A stretch of DNA of 64,000 nt from Nocardioides donggukensis (lineage in GTDB: Bacteria; Actinomycetota; Actinomycetes; Propionibacteriales; Nocardioidaceae): the NCBI RefSeq assembly GCF_014842875.1, contig NZ_JACYXZ010000002.1:744001-808000 (forward strand), given 5' to 3'. Numbering within the stretch: position 1 is the first letter of the stretch; every line of letters starts with the position of its first letter. The notes beneath the pieces were generated by a model, which saw nothing but the letters and a program-made list of their open reading frames with translations, was not told the DNA's origin and did not search any database. Positions 16,983 to 26,885 of the stretch are shown here, in pieces. Made by a program: the position numbers and the translations under genes.

Positions 16983-18527
16983 TCAGTTCACCTGGCGGTC
17001 GCGGCCGCTCCAGTAGGGCTCGCGCAGCTTGAACTTCTGCAGCTTCCCGGTCGCGGTGCGGGCCAGCTCGTCGCGGAACTCCACGCTGGTGGGCGCCTTG
17101 TAGCCGGCCGCCTTGTCCTTGCACCAGGCGATCAGCTCCTCCTCGGTGACCTCGCCGCCCTCGGCCAGCACCACCAGCGCCTTGATGGTCTCGCCCCACT
17201 TCTCGCTGGGCACGCCGATCACGGCGACCTCGGCGACGGCGGGGTGGGAGAAGATGACGTCCTCCACCTCGATCGAGGAGACGTTCTCCCCCCCGGTGAT
17301 GATCACGTCCTTCTTGCGGTCGCTGATCGTCAGGTAGCCGTCGTCACCGATGTCGCCGCCGTCACCGGTGTGGAACCAGCCGTCGGCCAGGCACCGGGCG
17401 CTCTCCTCCGGCTGCTCCCAGTAGCCCTCGAGGACCACGTTGGAGCGGGCCAGCACCTCCCCGCTCTCGGAGGTCGACAGCGTCACGCCGATGGCCGGCG
17501 CGCCGGCGCGGACCAGCTTCGCGGCGCGCTCCTCGGTGCTCAGCCCGTCCCACTCCGCGCGGGTGCGGTTGATCGTCAGCAGCGGCGAGGTCTCGGTGAG
17601 GCCGTAGATCTGGATGAACTCCCAGCCCAGCTCCTCCTCGACCCTGGCCACCGTCTTCGTCGGGGGCGGCGCCCCGGCCATGATGATCCGGACCCGGTCC
17701 CGCCCGGGGATCTCGCCCTCCCAGTCCTGGGCGGCCTCGAGCACGGCGGCCGCGACCGCCGGCGCGGCACACATCACGGTGACCCCGTGCTCCTCGACCC
17801 GGCGCAGGATCTCGGCGCCGTCGATCTTGCGGATCACCACCTGCTTGACGCCCAGGCCGGTCATCGTGAACGGCATCCCCCAGCCGTTGGCGTGGAACAT
17901 CGGCAGCGTGTGCAGGTAGACGTCGCGGTCGGTCACCGCGGCGTGCAGGCCGAACGTCACGGCGTTCACCCAGATGTTGCGGTGGGTGATCTGCACGCCC
18001 TTGGGCCGGGCGGTCGTGCCCGAGGTGTAGTTGATGCAGGCGGTGGCGTTCTCGTCCGGCTCCCACGGGCGCGGCTCGGCGCCGCCGTCCTCGGGCCGGG
18101 CGGCGTAGAGGTCGCTGTCGTCGCCGAGCAGGAACCGGTGCTCTGCCTTGACCTCGGCCAGCTCGGCGTCGAGCTCGGGGTCGACCAGCAGCACCCGGGC
18201 TCCGGAGTGCTCGACGATGTAGGAGACCTCGTCGGGACGGAGCCGGAAGTTCACCGGGACCAGCACCCGGCCGGAGCCGGCCACGCCGAAGAAGGAGGTG
18301 AGCAGGCGCGCGGAGTTGTGGGAGACGATCGCCACCCGCTCCCCCACGCCGATGCCGAGCTCGTCGAGCCGGGCCGCCTGGCGGCGGGCCAGGGCGTCGA
18401 TCTCCCGATAGGTCAGCGATCCGAGCGAGGGAGCCGGCTGGTCCGGCTCGTCGACCACCCCGATCCGGTCGCCGTAGACCCCGACGGCCCGGTCGATGAA
18501 GTCCGAGACGGAGAACGGGACGAGCAT
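16983..18527 (-). CDS. AMP-dependent acyl-CoA synthetase (FadD type)
   Basis: 514 residues. Activates a carboxylic acid with ATP to an acyl-adenylate and then an acyl-CoA. Adenylation motifs in order: NYTSGTTARPKGVQITHRN (P-loop, about 170), IYGLTETSP (about 325), GWFHTGDGGDIGDDGYLTISDRKKD (about 380-405), GGENVSSIEVED, and the C-terminal catalytic Lys in TATGKLQKFKLRE. The size and sequence fit medium- or long-chain fatty-acyl-CoA ligases. GAGGAGG precedes ATG 18527. Substrate cannot be fixed from sequence. Confidence 0.88.
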   Translation of the reverse strand: MLVPFSVSDFIDRAVGVYGDRIGVVDEPDQPAPSLGSLTYREIDALARRQAARLDELGIGVGERVAIVSHNSARLLTSFFGVAGSGRVLVPVNFRLRPDEVSYIVEHSGARVLLVDPELDAELAEVKAEHRFLLGDDSDLYAARPEDGGAEPRPWEPDENATACINYTSGTTARPKGVQITHRNIWVNAVTFGLHAAVTDRDVYLHTLPMFHANGWGMPFTMTGLGVKQVVIRKIDGAEILRRVEEHGVTVMCAAPAVAAAVLEAAQDWEGEIPGRDRVRIIMAGAPPPTKTVARVEEELGWEFIQIYGLTETSPLLTINRTRAEWDGLSTEERAAKLVRAGAPAIGVTLSTSESGEVLARSNVVLEGYWEQPEESARCLADGWFHTGDGGDIGDDGYLTISDRKKDVIITGGENVSSIEVEDVIFSHPAVAEVAVIGVPSEKWGETIKALVVLAEGGEVTEEELIAWCKDKAAGYKAPTSVEFRDELARTATGKLQKFKLREPYWSGRDRQVN

Positions 18528-18673
18528 GTGGCCTCCTCGTGGCGGGTGTGGCGGGACTCACCTCACTGTAACGAGGGGGTGTCGGGCCTCGCCCGGGTCG
18601 ACCGGCGCGGTTCGGTGAGCGGGCCGACTGGCGCGACGGGCGGTCCGCGCAGGGGGACGGGGGGCCGCGGGGG

Positions 18674-18745
18674 TGGGCGCAGAGGGGATCGAACCCCCGA
18701 CATCTTCCTTGTAAGGGAAGCGCTCTACCGCTGAGCTATACGCCC
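18674..18745 (-). tRNA. tRNA-Val(TAC)
   Basis: 72-nt cloverleaf on the minus strand. Acceptor GGGCGTA pairs with TGCGCCC, D stem GCTC/GAGC, anticodon stem CTTCC/GGAAG with loop CTTACAA giving anticodon TAC, T arm GGGGGTTCGATCCCC, discriminator A. CCA is not encoded. Confidence 0.96.
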
Positions 18746-18785
18746 CGGAGCGCCGCACAGACTACGTGAACGGGAGCCGAAATAG

Positions 18786-18825
18786 GTTACGACCGCTGGC
18801 GTCTCGGGTCACCAGCGGTCGTAAC
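18786..18825. repeat. perfect 14-bp inverted repeat upstream of tRNA-Val
   Basis: GTTACGACCGCTGG (18786-18799) and its exact reverse complement (18812-18825) flank a 12-nt loop. It lies between ahpE and tRNA-Val, both on the minus strand. It could end the ahpE transcript, though no T-tract follows. Read on the minus strand, GGTGAC and TAACCT 17 bp apart could form a tRNA promoter overlapping it. Confidence 0.6.
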
Positions 18826-18829
18826 AACT

Positions 18830-18858
18830 ACAAGTTTGCACCATCGCCCAAAACTTGT
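18830..18858. repeat. 8-bp inverted repeat ACAAGTTT / AAACTTGT
   Basis: Perfect half-sites at 18830-18837 and 18851-18858, centres 21 bp (two helical turns) apart, just downstream of ahpE and next to the longer hairpin. The geometry suits a dimeric regulator or a second stem of a terminator. Confidence 0.45.
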
Positions 18859-18899
18859 CACCGTTCCCACCCGATTTGCCCGGTTCCGGTGGTGCAGGT

Positions 18900-19364
18900 C
18901 TAGACGAGTGCCCGCAGCTCCCTCAGGTGCTCGTCGAGGTCGCGCCCCTCCGGCATGGCGTTGTGCACCGACCAGCGCAGCCGGCCCTCCTTGTCGACCA
19001 GGTACGACGACCGGCGCGGGCAGCCGCGCTCCTCGTCGAAGGCGTCGTACGCCGTCGCGACGGCGCCGTGCGGCCAGAAGTCGGAGAGCAGCGGGAAGTT
19101 CAGGCCGTCGGCGTCGGCGAAGGAGCGCACCGCGTAGGTGGGGTCACAGGAGATCGCGAGCACCTCGGTGTCGAAGGTGAGGAACTCGTCCAGCCGGTCC
19201 CGGATCCCGGTCAGCTCGCCGGTGCAGACGTTCGAGAACGCGAACGGGTAGAAGAAGATCGCCACGGCCTTCTGCCCGCGGTAGGACGACAGCTGCACGT
19301 CCTGCCCGAACTGGTCGCGCAGCGTGAAGTCCGGCGCGGCGTCGCCGAGCTCGAGGTCACTCAC
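18900..19364 (-). CDS. ahpE: AhpE-type peroxiredoxin
   Basis: 154 residues from GTG 19364 (VSDLELGDAAPDFTL), chosen for the AGGA site six bases upstream. A one-Cys peroxiredoxin that reduces peroxides in the cytosol. Family motifs: APDFTLRDQFGQ, FYPFAFSNVCTGEL with the peroxidatic Cys (about residue 47), and the AhpE-like FPLLSDFWPHGAVATAYDAFDEERG. A resolving Cys near the usual 2-Cys position is not seen; mycothiol/mycoredoxin recycling is expected from AhpE of Mycobacterium. It lies in the aceE-DUF3052 neighbourhood, a common actinobacterial arrangement. Confidence 0.88.
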   Translation of the reverse strand: MSDLELGDAAPDFTLRDQFGQDVQLSSYRGQKAVAIFFYPFAFSNVCTGELTGIRDRLDEFLTFDTEVLAISCDPTYAVRSFADADGLNFPLLSDFWPHGAVATAYDAFDEERGCPRRSSYLVDKEGRLRWSVHNAMPEGRDLDEHLRELRALV

Positions 19365-19476
19365 CGGTGGTCCTGTCCTCACCTCGTGACGGCCTGCTCG
19401 GCCGTCGGGAACGTCTGGTCGGCGCCCATCCTCCCACCCGGGTCCGAGCCGTCCGCCGGGACCTCCGAGGGCCGGA

Positions 19477-21123
19477 TCAGGCGTCGCTGGAGGCGTCGTG
19501 CTGCGCCAGGTCGCGCTTGAGCACCTTGCCGGTGGCGTTGCGGGGCAGCTCGTCGAGGAAGACGAACTCCCGCGGCACCTTGTAGCGCGCGAGGTTGGCC
19601 TTGACGTGCTCCTTGAGGTCGTCCTCGGTGACCTCGCCGGAGCCGACCACGAAGGCCCGGAGCCGGGTGCCGTACTCCTCGTCGTCGACGCCGATGGCCG
19701 CGGCCTCGACCACCGCGTCGTGCCGGGCGAGGCAGTCCTCGACCTCCTGGGGGAAGACGTTCTCCCCGCCGGAGACGATCATCTCGTCGTCGCGCCCCTC
19801 GATGAAGAGCCGGCCCGACTCGTCGAGCCTGCCGACGTCCCCGCTCGACATCAGGCCGTCCACGAGCTCCTTGTGCCCGCCGCCGGTGTAGCCCTCGAAG
19901 AGCAGCCCGTTGCCGACGAAGATCCGCCCGGAGCCGCCGGCCGGGACATCGCGGCCGTCCTCGTCGAGGATCCGGACCACGGTCGCGTGCGGCGGCCGGC
20001 CGGCCGTGCCCGGCGCCTCGCGCAGGTCGACCGGGTCGGCCACCGACGCGTAGGCGACCTCGGTCGAGCCGTAGACGTTGTAGAGGGTGTCGCCGAACCG
20101 GTCCATCCACTCGGTGGCCAGGTCCCCGGGCAGGGTCGAGCCGGAGGCGGCCACGGCCTTGACCCGTGACAGGTGGTGCGCGTCGAGGGTCTCGTCGGGG
20201 AGCTGCAGGATCCGCTGCAGCATCACCGGGATCACCACGAGCGAGTCGCAGTCGTGCCGCTCGGTCACCTCGAGGCAGCCCTCGGGGTCGAAGCGACGCG
20301 TGAGCACCACCGTGGAGCCCAGCAGCATGCCGAGCGCGAGGTGGGCGTAGCCCCAGGTGTGGAACAGCGGTGCCGCGATGTGGGTGCGCCAGCCGTGCTT
20401 CAGGGGCATCCGCGAGAGCAGGGAGACCGCGGCGTCGACGCCGGCCTCGTTGCGCGGCGCCCCCTTGGGCGTCCCCGTGGTGCCGGAGGTCAGGATCACC
20501 ACCCGCCCGTGCCGGGTCGGGGGGTCGAGGTCGTCGCGGTCGGTTGAGGCGATCAGGCCCTCGACGGTGTCCGGCTGCCCGTCAGCGGCCCGGTCGGGTC
20601 CGCCGTCGGTCCACGCCAGGACCCGGTCGGCGACCTCGGCTCCTTCGAGGAGCCCGGCGAACTCCTCGTCGTGCACCACGCAGGCCGGTCGTTCGCGCTC
20701 GAGCACCTCGACGAGCTGCGGCCCGGCGAAGGCGGTGTTGAGGTAGAGCACGTCGGCGCCCAGCTTGGCCACGGCCAGGCTGGTGTCGACGAAGCCGCGG
20801 TGGTTGCGGCACATCACGGCCACGCTGTCGCCCTCGCCGACGCCGCGCTCCCGCAGCGCCCGCGCCAGCGCGTTGCTGCGCGCGTGCACCTCCCCGAAGG
20901 TGAGGCTGCCCAGGTCGTCGACGAGCCCGACCCGGTCCGGGTAGCGCAGGGCGAGTGTGGCGAAGCCACCGGCGGGGCCGGTGCCCCACCGCTTCACCGT
21001 CCAGGCGATCCGGGCCAGCGTTCCCGGAGAGTAGGGCCGGACGACCCCCGTCCCGGCCAGCACCCTGACCGACGTCACGCAGGAGCTGACCCCGGCACGC
21101 AGCCGGTCGACGGCGTCGGCCAC
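19477..21123 (-). CDS. AMP-dependent acyl-CoA synthetase (FadD type)
   Basis: 548 residues if started at GTG 21123 (VADAVDRLRAGV); sequence upstream in frame is antisense to DUF3052. Adenylation motifs: ILTSGTTGTPKGAPRNE (P-loop), NVYGSTEVAYAS, SGDVGRLDESGRLFIEGRDDEMI, GGENVFPQEVED and the catalytic Lys in NATGKVLKRDL. N-terminal residues 30-60 hold a hydrophobic stretch common in mycobacterial FadD2/FadD12-like enzymes. It starts one base after the DUF3052 stop codon and is probably co-transcribed with it. Acyl substrate unknown. Confidence 0.88.
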   Translation of the reverse strand: MADAVDRLRAGVSSCVTSVRVLAGTGVVRPYSPGTLARIAWTVKRWGTGPAGGFATLALRYPDRVGLVDDLGSLTFGEVHARSNALARALRERGVGEGDSVAVMCRNHRGFVDTSLAVAKLGADVLYLNTAFAGPQLVEVLERERPACVVHDEEFAGLLEGAEVADRVLAWTDGGPDRAADGQPDTVEGLIASTDRDDLDPPTRHGRVVILTSGTTGTPKGAPRNEAGVDAAVSLLSRMPLKHGWRTHIAAPLFHTWGYAHLALGMLLGSTVVLTRRFDPEGCLEVTERHDCDSLVVIPVMLQRILQLPDETLDAHHLSRVKAVAASGSTLPGDLATEWMDRFGDTLYNVYGSTEVAYASVADPVDLREAPGTAGRPPHATVVRILDEDGRDVPAGGSGRIFVGNGLLFEGYTGGGHKELVDGLMSSGDVGRLDESGRLFIEGRDDEMIVSGGENVFPQEVEDCLARHDAVVEAAAIGVDDEEYGTRLRAFVVGSGEVTEDDLKEHVKANLARYKVPREFVFLDELPRNATGKVLKRDLAQHDASSDA

Positions 21124-21124
21124 G

Positions 21125-21556
21125 TCAGTGGACGGTCTTGGGCGCGACCAGCCGGGTGGCGGCCCAGTCCTTGCTGACCGCCGCGGTCGTCGTCTGGGAG
21201 AGGCCGGCGACCGGGGCCGCCTCCGCGATGTCGGCGGGGTCGACCGAGCCGCTGCGACCGACCTTCGGGGTGAGCAGCCAGATGGCGCCTCCCCCGACGA
21301 GGTCGGTGAGCGCGTCGACCAGGGCGTCCACGAGGTCGCCGTCGTCGTCACGCCACCAGAGGACGACGGCCTCGACCACGTTGCCGTACTCGCCGTCGAC
21401 CAGGTCCGCGTCGATCGTGTCCTCGATGGCGACCCTGAGCTCGTCGTCGACGTCGTCGTCCCAGCCGAGTTCCTGGATCACCATGCCCTTCGTGAAACCC
21501 AGGCGTGCTGCAGCACCGGAATGCTGGGCGGCCTCGCCACCCGTGGTCGAGCTCAA
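21125..21556 (-). CDS. DUF3052 family protein
   Basis: 143 residues from a TTG start at 21556, which sits four bases after a near-perfect GGAGGAG ribosome site. Small acidic cytosolic protein with conserved segments GFTKGMVIQELGWDDDVDDELR, the acidic DGEYGNVVEAVVLWWRDDDGDLVD and GGGAIWLLTPKVGR. The family is limited to actinobacteria and commonly lies beside aceE, as here where it is divergent from it. Function is unknown; a regulatory link to pyruvate dehydrogenase is only suggested by position. Confidence 0.85.
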   Translation of the reverse strand: MSSTTGGEAAQHSGAAARLGFTKGMVIQELGWDDDVDDELRVAIEDTIDADLVDGEYGNVVEAVVLWWRDDDGDLVDALVDALTDLVGGGAIWLLTPKVGRSGSVDPADIAEAAPVAGLSQTTTAAVSKDWAATRLVAPKTVH

Positions 21557-21725
21557 CTGACTCCTCCAGATCGCGTGCGAAGAAACGTGCCCGTAGTCCA
21601 CCGGAGTTAGTGGCCCGGCGCAACCCTGGGGCGCGGGGTGTCGCCTGCCGGGACGGCCGGACCCCCGTCGTGGGACTACTCATCGGTAGATTTCGCGGTA
21701 GCCGTGGGCGTGCAACGATGAGCCG

Positions 21726-24494
21726 GTGAACGACGCGCAATCCGCCTCCCCACAGTCCACCGGCAGCCCGGTCATCCACGAGGGTCTGCCGACCCAGCTT
21801 CCCGACATCGACCCGGAGGAGACCTCCGAGTGGGTGGAGTCCTTCGACGCGATGCTCGAGGGACGCGGCCGCGAGCGGGCCCGCTACGTGATGCTCCGGC
21901 TGCTCGAACGGGCCCGGGAGAAGCAGGTGGGGGTGCCGGCGCTGCGCAGCACCGACTACATCAACACCATCCCGCCGGAGCGCGAGCCATGGTTCCCCGG
22001 TGACGAGGACGTCGAGCGCCGGATCCGCGCCTTCCTGCGCTGGAACGCCGCGGTCATGGTCTCCAGCGCCAACCGCAAGGGCCTCGAGGTGGGCGGCCAC
22101 ATCGCCACCTACCAGTCCTCGGCGAGCCTCTACGAGGTCGGCTTCAACCACTTCTTCCAGGGCAAGGACGCCGAGGGCGGCGGCGACCAGATCTACATCC
22201 AGGGCCACGGCTCCCCCGGCATCTACGCCCGCGCCTACCTCGAGGGCCGGCTGACCGAGGAGCAGCTCTACCGGTTCCGGCAGGAGGTGCAGCACGGCGT
22301 CGGCGCCGGCCTCCCGTCGTACCCGCACCCCCGCCTGATGCCGGAGTTCTGGGAGTTCCCGACCGTGTCGATGGGCCTGACCGCCATCAACTCGATCTAC
22401 CAGGCGCGCTTCAACCGCTACCTGCACAACCGCAACCTCAAGGACACCTCGCAGCAGCACGTGTGGGCGTTCCTCGGCGACGGCGAGATGGCCGAGCCGG
22501 AGTCGCTCGGCGCGATCGGTGTCGCCGCGCGCGAGGAGCTCGACAACCTCACCTGGGTCATCAACTGCAACCTCCAGCAGCTCGACGGCCCGGTGCGCGG
22601 CAACGGGAAGATCATCCAGGAGCTGGAGTCCCAGTTCCGCGGCGCCGGCTGGAACGTCATCAAGGTGGTCTGGGGCCGCGAGTGGGACGACCTGCTCGCC
22701 CGCGACGTGGACAGCGTGCTGGTCAACCGGATGAACACCACGCCGGACGGCGCGTTCCAGACCTACTCGGTCGAGGACGGCGCCTACATCCGCGACAGCT
22801 TCTTCGGCAGCGACCAGCGGCTGCGCAAGATGGTCGAGCACATGAGCGACGAGCAGATCCGCAAGCTCCCGCGCGGCGGCCACGACTACCGCAAGGTGTA
22901 CGCCGCCTTCGAGGCCGCCAAGCAGCACGTGGGACAGCCGACGGTGATCCTGGCCAAGACCATCAAGGGCTGGACCATCGACGCGCTCGAGGGCAAGAAC
23001 GCCACCCACCAGATGAAGAAGCTCACCCCGGACGACCTGAAGAAGTTCCGGGACCGGCTCTACCTGCCGATCAGCGACCGCGACCTGGAGCGCTCCTACG
23101 AGGAGACCGGGGCGGCGCCGTTCTTCCACCCCGGCAAGGACGCCCCCGAGATCGAGTACATGATGGAGCGTCGCAAGGCCCTCGGCGGGGCGGTCCCCCG
23201 CCGGGTGGACCGGTCCTCCTCGCTCAAGCTGCCCGGCGACTCGGCGTACGCCGCCCTCAAGGAGGGCTCGGGCAAGAACAAGGTGGCCACCACGATGGCG
23301 GTGGTCCGGCAGCTGAAGGACTGGATGCGCGACCCCGAGATCGGGCAGCGGATCGTCCCGATCGCGCCCGACGAGTACCGCACGTTCGGCATGGACGGCA
23401 TGTTCCCGACCGCCAAGGTCTACAACCCCGGCGGCCAGCGCTACGAGGCCGTGGACCGGAACATGCTGCTGGCCTACAAGGAGTCCGCGCAGGGGCAGAT
23501 GCTGCACGAGGGCATCTCCGAGGCCGGGGCCATGGCCTCGGCGACGGCGGCCGGCTCGGCGTACTCCACGCACGGCGAGCACATGATCCCGTTCTACATC
23601 TTCTACTCGATGTTCGGCTTCCAGCGCACCGGCGACTCGATCTGGGCGATGGCCGACCAGCTGGCCCGTGGCTTCCTCATCGGCGCCACCGCCGGGCGCA
23701 CTACGCTGACCGGCGAGGGGCTGCAGCACGCCGACGGCCACTCCCCGCTGCTGGCCGCGACCAACCCGGCGGTCGTGCACTACGACCCGGCCTTCGCCTA
23801 CGAGGTCTCGCACGTCATGCGCTCCGGCCTGGAGCGGATGTACGGCGACGACCCGGAGGACGTCATCTTCTACGTGACGGTCTACAACGAGCCGGTCTCG
23901 CAGCCGGCCGAGCCGGAGGACGTCGATGTCGACGGCATCCTGCGCGGCATGCACCGGGTCTCGGTGGCCGACGGCGACGGACCGCGGGTGCAGCTGATGG
24001 CCTCCGGCATCGGCTTCCCCTGGGCCGAGGACGCCGCCCGGATGCTGGCCGAGGACTGGGGGGTGCAGGCCGACACCTGGTCGGTGACCTCCTGGAACGA
24101 GCTGGCCCGCGATGCCGTCTCCGCGGAGGAGTGGAACCTGCTGCACCCGGGCGAGTCACCCCGGTCGGCGTACGTCACCGACAAGCTCGAGGGCGCCACC
24201 GGCCCCGTGGTCGCGGTCTCGGACTACATGTGCGCGGTCCCGCTGCAGATCGCCCGCTGGGTGCCCGGCGACTACCGGGTGCTGGGCGCGGACGGGTTCG
24301 GCTTCGCGGACACCCGACCGGCGGCACGGCGCTACTTCCACATCGACGCCGAGTCGGTGGTCGTCCAGGCGCTGCAGGCGCTGGCCGACGCGGGCGAGCT
24401 GCCGAGGGAGAAGGTCGTCGAGGCGTTCGAGAAGTACCGCATCGAGGACCCGACCGCGGTCTCCGGCGTCACGCAGGAGGGCGGGGACGCCTGA
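21726..24494 (+). CDS. aceE: pyruvate dehydrogenase E1 component, homodimeric type
   Basis: 922 residues, usual for AceE. Thiamine diphosphate enzyme that decarboxylates pyruvate and passes the acetyl group to lipoyl-E2, feeding acetyl-CoA to the TCA cycle and the nearby fatty acid genes. The ThDP/Mg motif [32 protein letters not shown] is at about 255-285, after [22 protein letters not shown]; the C-terminal part has [24 protein letters not shown]. In actinobacteria this E1 works with a shared E2/OdhA complex; no E2 or E3 is adjacent. GTG 21726 has no ribosome site; AACGAT lies six bases upstream. Confidence 0.96.
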   Translation: MNDAQSASPQSTGSPVIHEGLPTQLPDIDPEETSEWVESFDAMLEGRGRERARYVMLRLLERAREKQVGVPALRSTDYINTIPPEREPWFPGDEDVERRIRAFLRWNAAVMVSSANRKGLEVGGHIATYQSSASLYEVGFNHFFQGKDAEGGGDQIYIQGHGSPGIYARAYLEGRLTEEQLYRFRQEVQHGVGAGLPSYPHPRLMPEFWEFPTVSMGLTAINSIYQARFNRYLHNRNLKDTSQQHVWAFLGDGEMAEPESLGAIGVAAREELDNLTWVINCNLQQLDGPVRGNGKIIQELESQFRGAGWNVIKVVWGREWDDLLARDVDSVLVNRMNTTPDGAFQTYSVEDGAYIRDSFFGSDQRLRKMVEHMSDEQIRKLPRGGHDYRKVYAAFEAAKQHVGQPTVILAKTIKGWTIDALEGKNATHQMKKLTPDDLKKFRDRLYLPISDRDLERSYEETGAAPFFHPGKDAPEIEYMMERRKALGGAVPRRVDRSSSLKLPGDSAYAALKEGSGKNKVATTMAVVRQLKDWMRDPEIGQRIVPIAPDEYRTFGMDGMFPTAKVYNPGGQRYEAVDRNMLLAYKESAQGQMLHEGISEAGAMASATAAGSAYSTHGEHMIPFYIFYSMFGFQRTGDSIWAMADQLARGFLIGATAGRTTLTGEGLQHADGHSPLLAATNPAVVHYDPAFAYEVSHVMRSGLERMYGDDPEDVIFYVTVYNEPVSQPAEPEDVDVDGILRGMHRVSVADGDGPRVQLMASGIGFPWAEDAARMLAEDWGVQADTWSVTSWNELARDAVSAEEWNLLHPGESPRSAYVTDKLEGATGPVVAVSDYMCAVPLQIARWVPGDYRVLGADGFGFADTRPAARRYFHIDAESVVVQALQALADAGELPREKVVEAFEKYRIEDPTAVSGVTQEGGDA

Positions 24495-24509
24495 GGCCCC
24501 CGCGGGTCG

Positions 24510-25484
24510 CTAGGCGCCGCTGAGCTGCTGCACCGGGGCCACCGGGGCGTCCCCCGCCTCGGCCTGGCGCACGACGGCGGGCGCCCCCTCGGCCAGCAGC
24601 CGGCGCATGCGGTCCCGGTCGTAGACGGAGGGCTCGGTGCTGCGCAGGAAGTCCTTGAGCACCTTGACGAAGCGCTGCGGGTGGTCCTTGTGCGGGAAGT
24701 GCCCGGCGTTGGGGAACACCTCGACCCGGGCCTGCGGCGCCAGGGCTGCCACGTTGCGGGCCTGGTGGGCCGGGAGGACGTGGTCCTGCTCGCCCCAGAC
24801 GACGCACAGCGGCATCGCCTCGGTCAGGTAGGCACGGTCGCTCATCGTGACGACCTGCCCGCGCCAGTCCACGACCGCGCGGGTCAGGTGACGCACGGCG
24901 GCCCGGACCCGGTGGTCCTGCCAGGAGTCGAAGATCGCCGCCGCCTCGGCCAGGTCCCGGGTGGCGGGGAGGCCGGTCCGGTGCAGCGCCCGCATGCCGG
25001 CCACGCCGAGGTGGCGGGCCCCGGGCAGCGTGAGCAGCCTCATCAACTGGTCGAAGCCGGGGGTGGTGATCGCCCGGATCGCCGGCGTCACCTCCGGGCC
25101 GACGCCGCCGGGCGCCACCAGGACCAGCCGCTCGGTGCGCTCGGGGAACTGGTAGCCGAACTGCATGGCCACCCCGCCCCCGAAGCTGTGGCCGACCACC
25201 GTGGCCCGGTCGATGCCGAGCACCGTCAGCAGGTCGCGCATGCCGTTGGCGTAACCGCCCAGGGAGTAGTCGGCGCGCGGCTTGTCGGAGCGTCCGTGCC
25301 CGAGCAGGTCGGGGGCGATCACGCGGTACCGGCGGGACAGCTCGCGGATCACGGGGTACCACGTCGTGTGGTCGCAGCCGAGGCCGTGCAGGAGGAGGAG
25401 GGTCGGGCCCGAGCCCACGGAGACGAACGCCCGGCGGTGTCCGTGGACGGTGACGTGCTGGAGATCGAACTCTGGAGCACCCAC
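24510..25484 (-). CDS. alpha/beta-fold hydrolase
   Basis: 324 residues from GTG 25484, after a GGAGG site. Canonical hydrolase features: oxyanion LLLHGLGCDHTTW, nucleophile elbow VVGHSFGGG (Ser near residue 118), acidic residue in VVWGEQDHVLP and catalytic His in NAGHFPHKDHP. A cap domain covers about 145-220. A 40-residue C-terminal tail (DRDRMRRLLAEG and onward) extends past the fold. No signal peptide. Substrate unknown; esters, lactones or C-C bond cleavage are all possible. Divergent from fasR. Confidence 0.85.
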   Translation of the reverse strand: MGAPEFDLQHVTVHGHRRAFVSVGSGPTLLLLHGLGCDHTTWYPVIRELSRRYRVIAPDLLGHGRSDKPRADYSLGGYANGMRDLLTVLGIDRATVVGHSFGGGVAMQFGYQFPERTERLVLVAPGGVGPEVTPAIRAITTPGFDQLMRLLTLPGARHLGVAGMRALHRTGLPATRDLAEAAAIFDSWQDHRVRAAVRHLTRAVVDWRGQVVTMSDRAYLTEAMPLCVVWGEQDHVLPAHQARNVAALAPQARVEVFPNAGHFPHKDHPQRFVKVLKDFLRSTEPSVYDRDRMRRLLAEGAPAVVRQAEAGDAPVAPVQQLSGA

Positions 25485-25625
25485 GACGCACCTCCGGGTC
25501 TCGACTGGCCTCCCGAGCAGGCGGACAGGCAGTCGAGTGTAGGCGGGCCGACCGCCCGCACCCGCCTGCCCCCTCGTGTCTTGAGGAATTCTTCTGGCGG
25601 GGAGGGCTGCGGACCGGACCCTCGC

Positions 25626-25631
25626 TAGCCT
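25626..25631 (+). promoter_or_regulatory. -10-like hexamer TAGCCT before fasR
   Basis: TAGCCT, then CGGACC, then GTG 25638. There is no ribosome site, so a leaderless fasR transcript is likely. Confidence 0.4.
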
Positions 25632-25637
25632 CGGACC

Positions 25638-26879
25638 GTGCCCCCGTCCCAGCCCCCGACGCCCCCGTCGTCCTCCGGCGCCCCGTCCGGTGCGCTCTCA
25701 CCGCGGGCGGAGGCCTCCGCGGTGCTCCTGCGGGCCGTGGGCACGCTGAGCACGGCCGCGATGGCCCGCATGGACAGCGACAAGGAGTGGTTCCGCGACC
25801 TCAGCGCGCAGGACCGCTCCTGGGTCGGGATGATCGTGCAGGCCGGCATCCAGGGCTTCATCCACTGGTACCGCGACCACGCCGAGTCGTGGACGCTGAG
25901 CACCGAGACCGACTCCGCGATCGCCGCCGAGGTGTTCGGCGCCGCGCCCCGGGCGCTGGCCGGCGTGATCAACCTCCAGCAGACCGTCGAGCTGGTGCGG
26001 CTCACGATCGACGTCGTCGAGGAGAACCTCGACGAGCTGCTGGGGCCCGACCTGGTCGCCTGGGTGCACGAGGGCCTGCTGCGCTACGGGCGGGAGCTGG
26101 CGTTCGCCACCGCCGAGGTCTACGCGCGGGCGGCGGAGGTCCGTGGCGCCTGGGACGCCCGGCTGGAGGCGCTGGTCGTCGACGCCGTGCTCCGCTCGGA
26201 CACCGACGACTCCGTGCTCTCCCGGGCCAGCGCCCTCGGGTGGGGCGGCGAGGGCGACGTCGTCGTGGTCCTCGGGGCGGCCAGCGACGCCCCCCGGGTG
26301 ACGGTGTTCGACGACGTCCGCGGCTCCGCCCAGGCGGCCGGGATGGACGCCCTCTGCGCGGTCCAGGGCGACCTCATGGTGGTCGTCCTGGGCAACGTCA
26401 GCGACCCGGGCCGGGCGGCGAGCCGGGTGGAGCAGCACTTCGCCGCCGGGCCGCTGGTGCACGGCCCTCCCGCGGCGGACCTGCGCGCCGCGCACTCGTC
26501 GGCCACCGCCGCGATGTCCGCCTTCCGGGCCGCGGCCGCCTGGCCGGGGGCGCCCCGCCCGGTGGCCGCCGACGACCTGCTGCCCGAGCGGGCCCTCGGC
26601 GGCGACGCGGCGGCGCGGCAGCAGCTCATCGACGAGGTGTACCTGCCGCTCCGCGAGGCGCGGGGCACCCTGATCGAGACGCTCGACGTGTGGTTCGCGC
26701 AGGGCACCTCGGTGGAGGGCACGGCGCGGCAGCTCTTCGTCCACCCCAACACCGTGCGCTACCGGCTGCGGCAGGCCGCCGACCTCACCGGCCTGACGCC
26801 CGGGCAGCCCCGGCACGCGCACACCTATGCGGTCGCACTGACCCTGGGTCGACTGGCCGGACTCCCCACCGACGAGTAA
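25638..26879 (+). CDS. fasR: PucR-type regulator of fatty acid synthesis
   Basis: 413 residues. C-terminal helix-turn-helix of the PucR/CdaR type (GTSVEGTARQLFVHPNTVRYRLRQAADLTG, about 355-385), preceded by a GGDEF-like/PucR middle domain and an alpha-helical N-terminal sensor region. Position directly upstream of fabD-fabH-acpP-fabF matches FasR of Streptomyces, which activates that operon and so controls membrane lipid supply. Mycobacterial FasR is a TetR protein and is unrelated. The GTG start follows TAGCCT by six bases. First 30 residues are Pro/Ser-rich. Confidence 0.88.
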   Translation: MPPSQPPTPPSSSGAPSGALSPRAEASAVLLRAVGTLSTAAMARMDSDKEWFRDLSAQDRSWVGMIVQAGIQGFIHWYRDHAESWTLSTETDSAIAAEVFGAAPRALAGVINLQQTVELVRLTIDVVEENLDELLGPDLVAWVHEGLLRYGRELAFATAEVYARAAEVRGAWDARLEALVVDAVLRSDTDDSVLSRASALGWGGEGDVVVVLGAASDAPRVTVFDDVRGSAQAAGMDALCAVQGDLMVVVLGNVSDPGRAASRVEQHFAAGPLVHGPPAADLRAAHSSATAAMSAFRAAAAWPGAPRPVAADDLLPERALGGDAAARQQLIDEVYLPLREARGTLIETLDVWFAQGTSVEGTARQLFVHPNTVRYRLRQAADLTGLTPGQPRHAHTYAVALTLGRLAGLPTDE

Positions 26880-26885
26880 CCATCT

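Noticed and set aside
21348-24146. A 932-codon open frame on the minus strand
   Set aside because: Antisense to aceE. Only its last part coincides with the DUF3052 region, in a different frame; no motif and biased composition.
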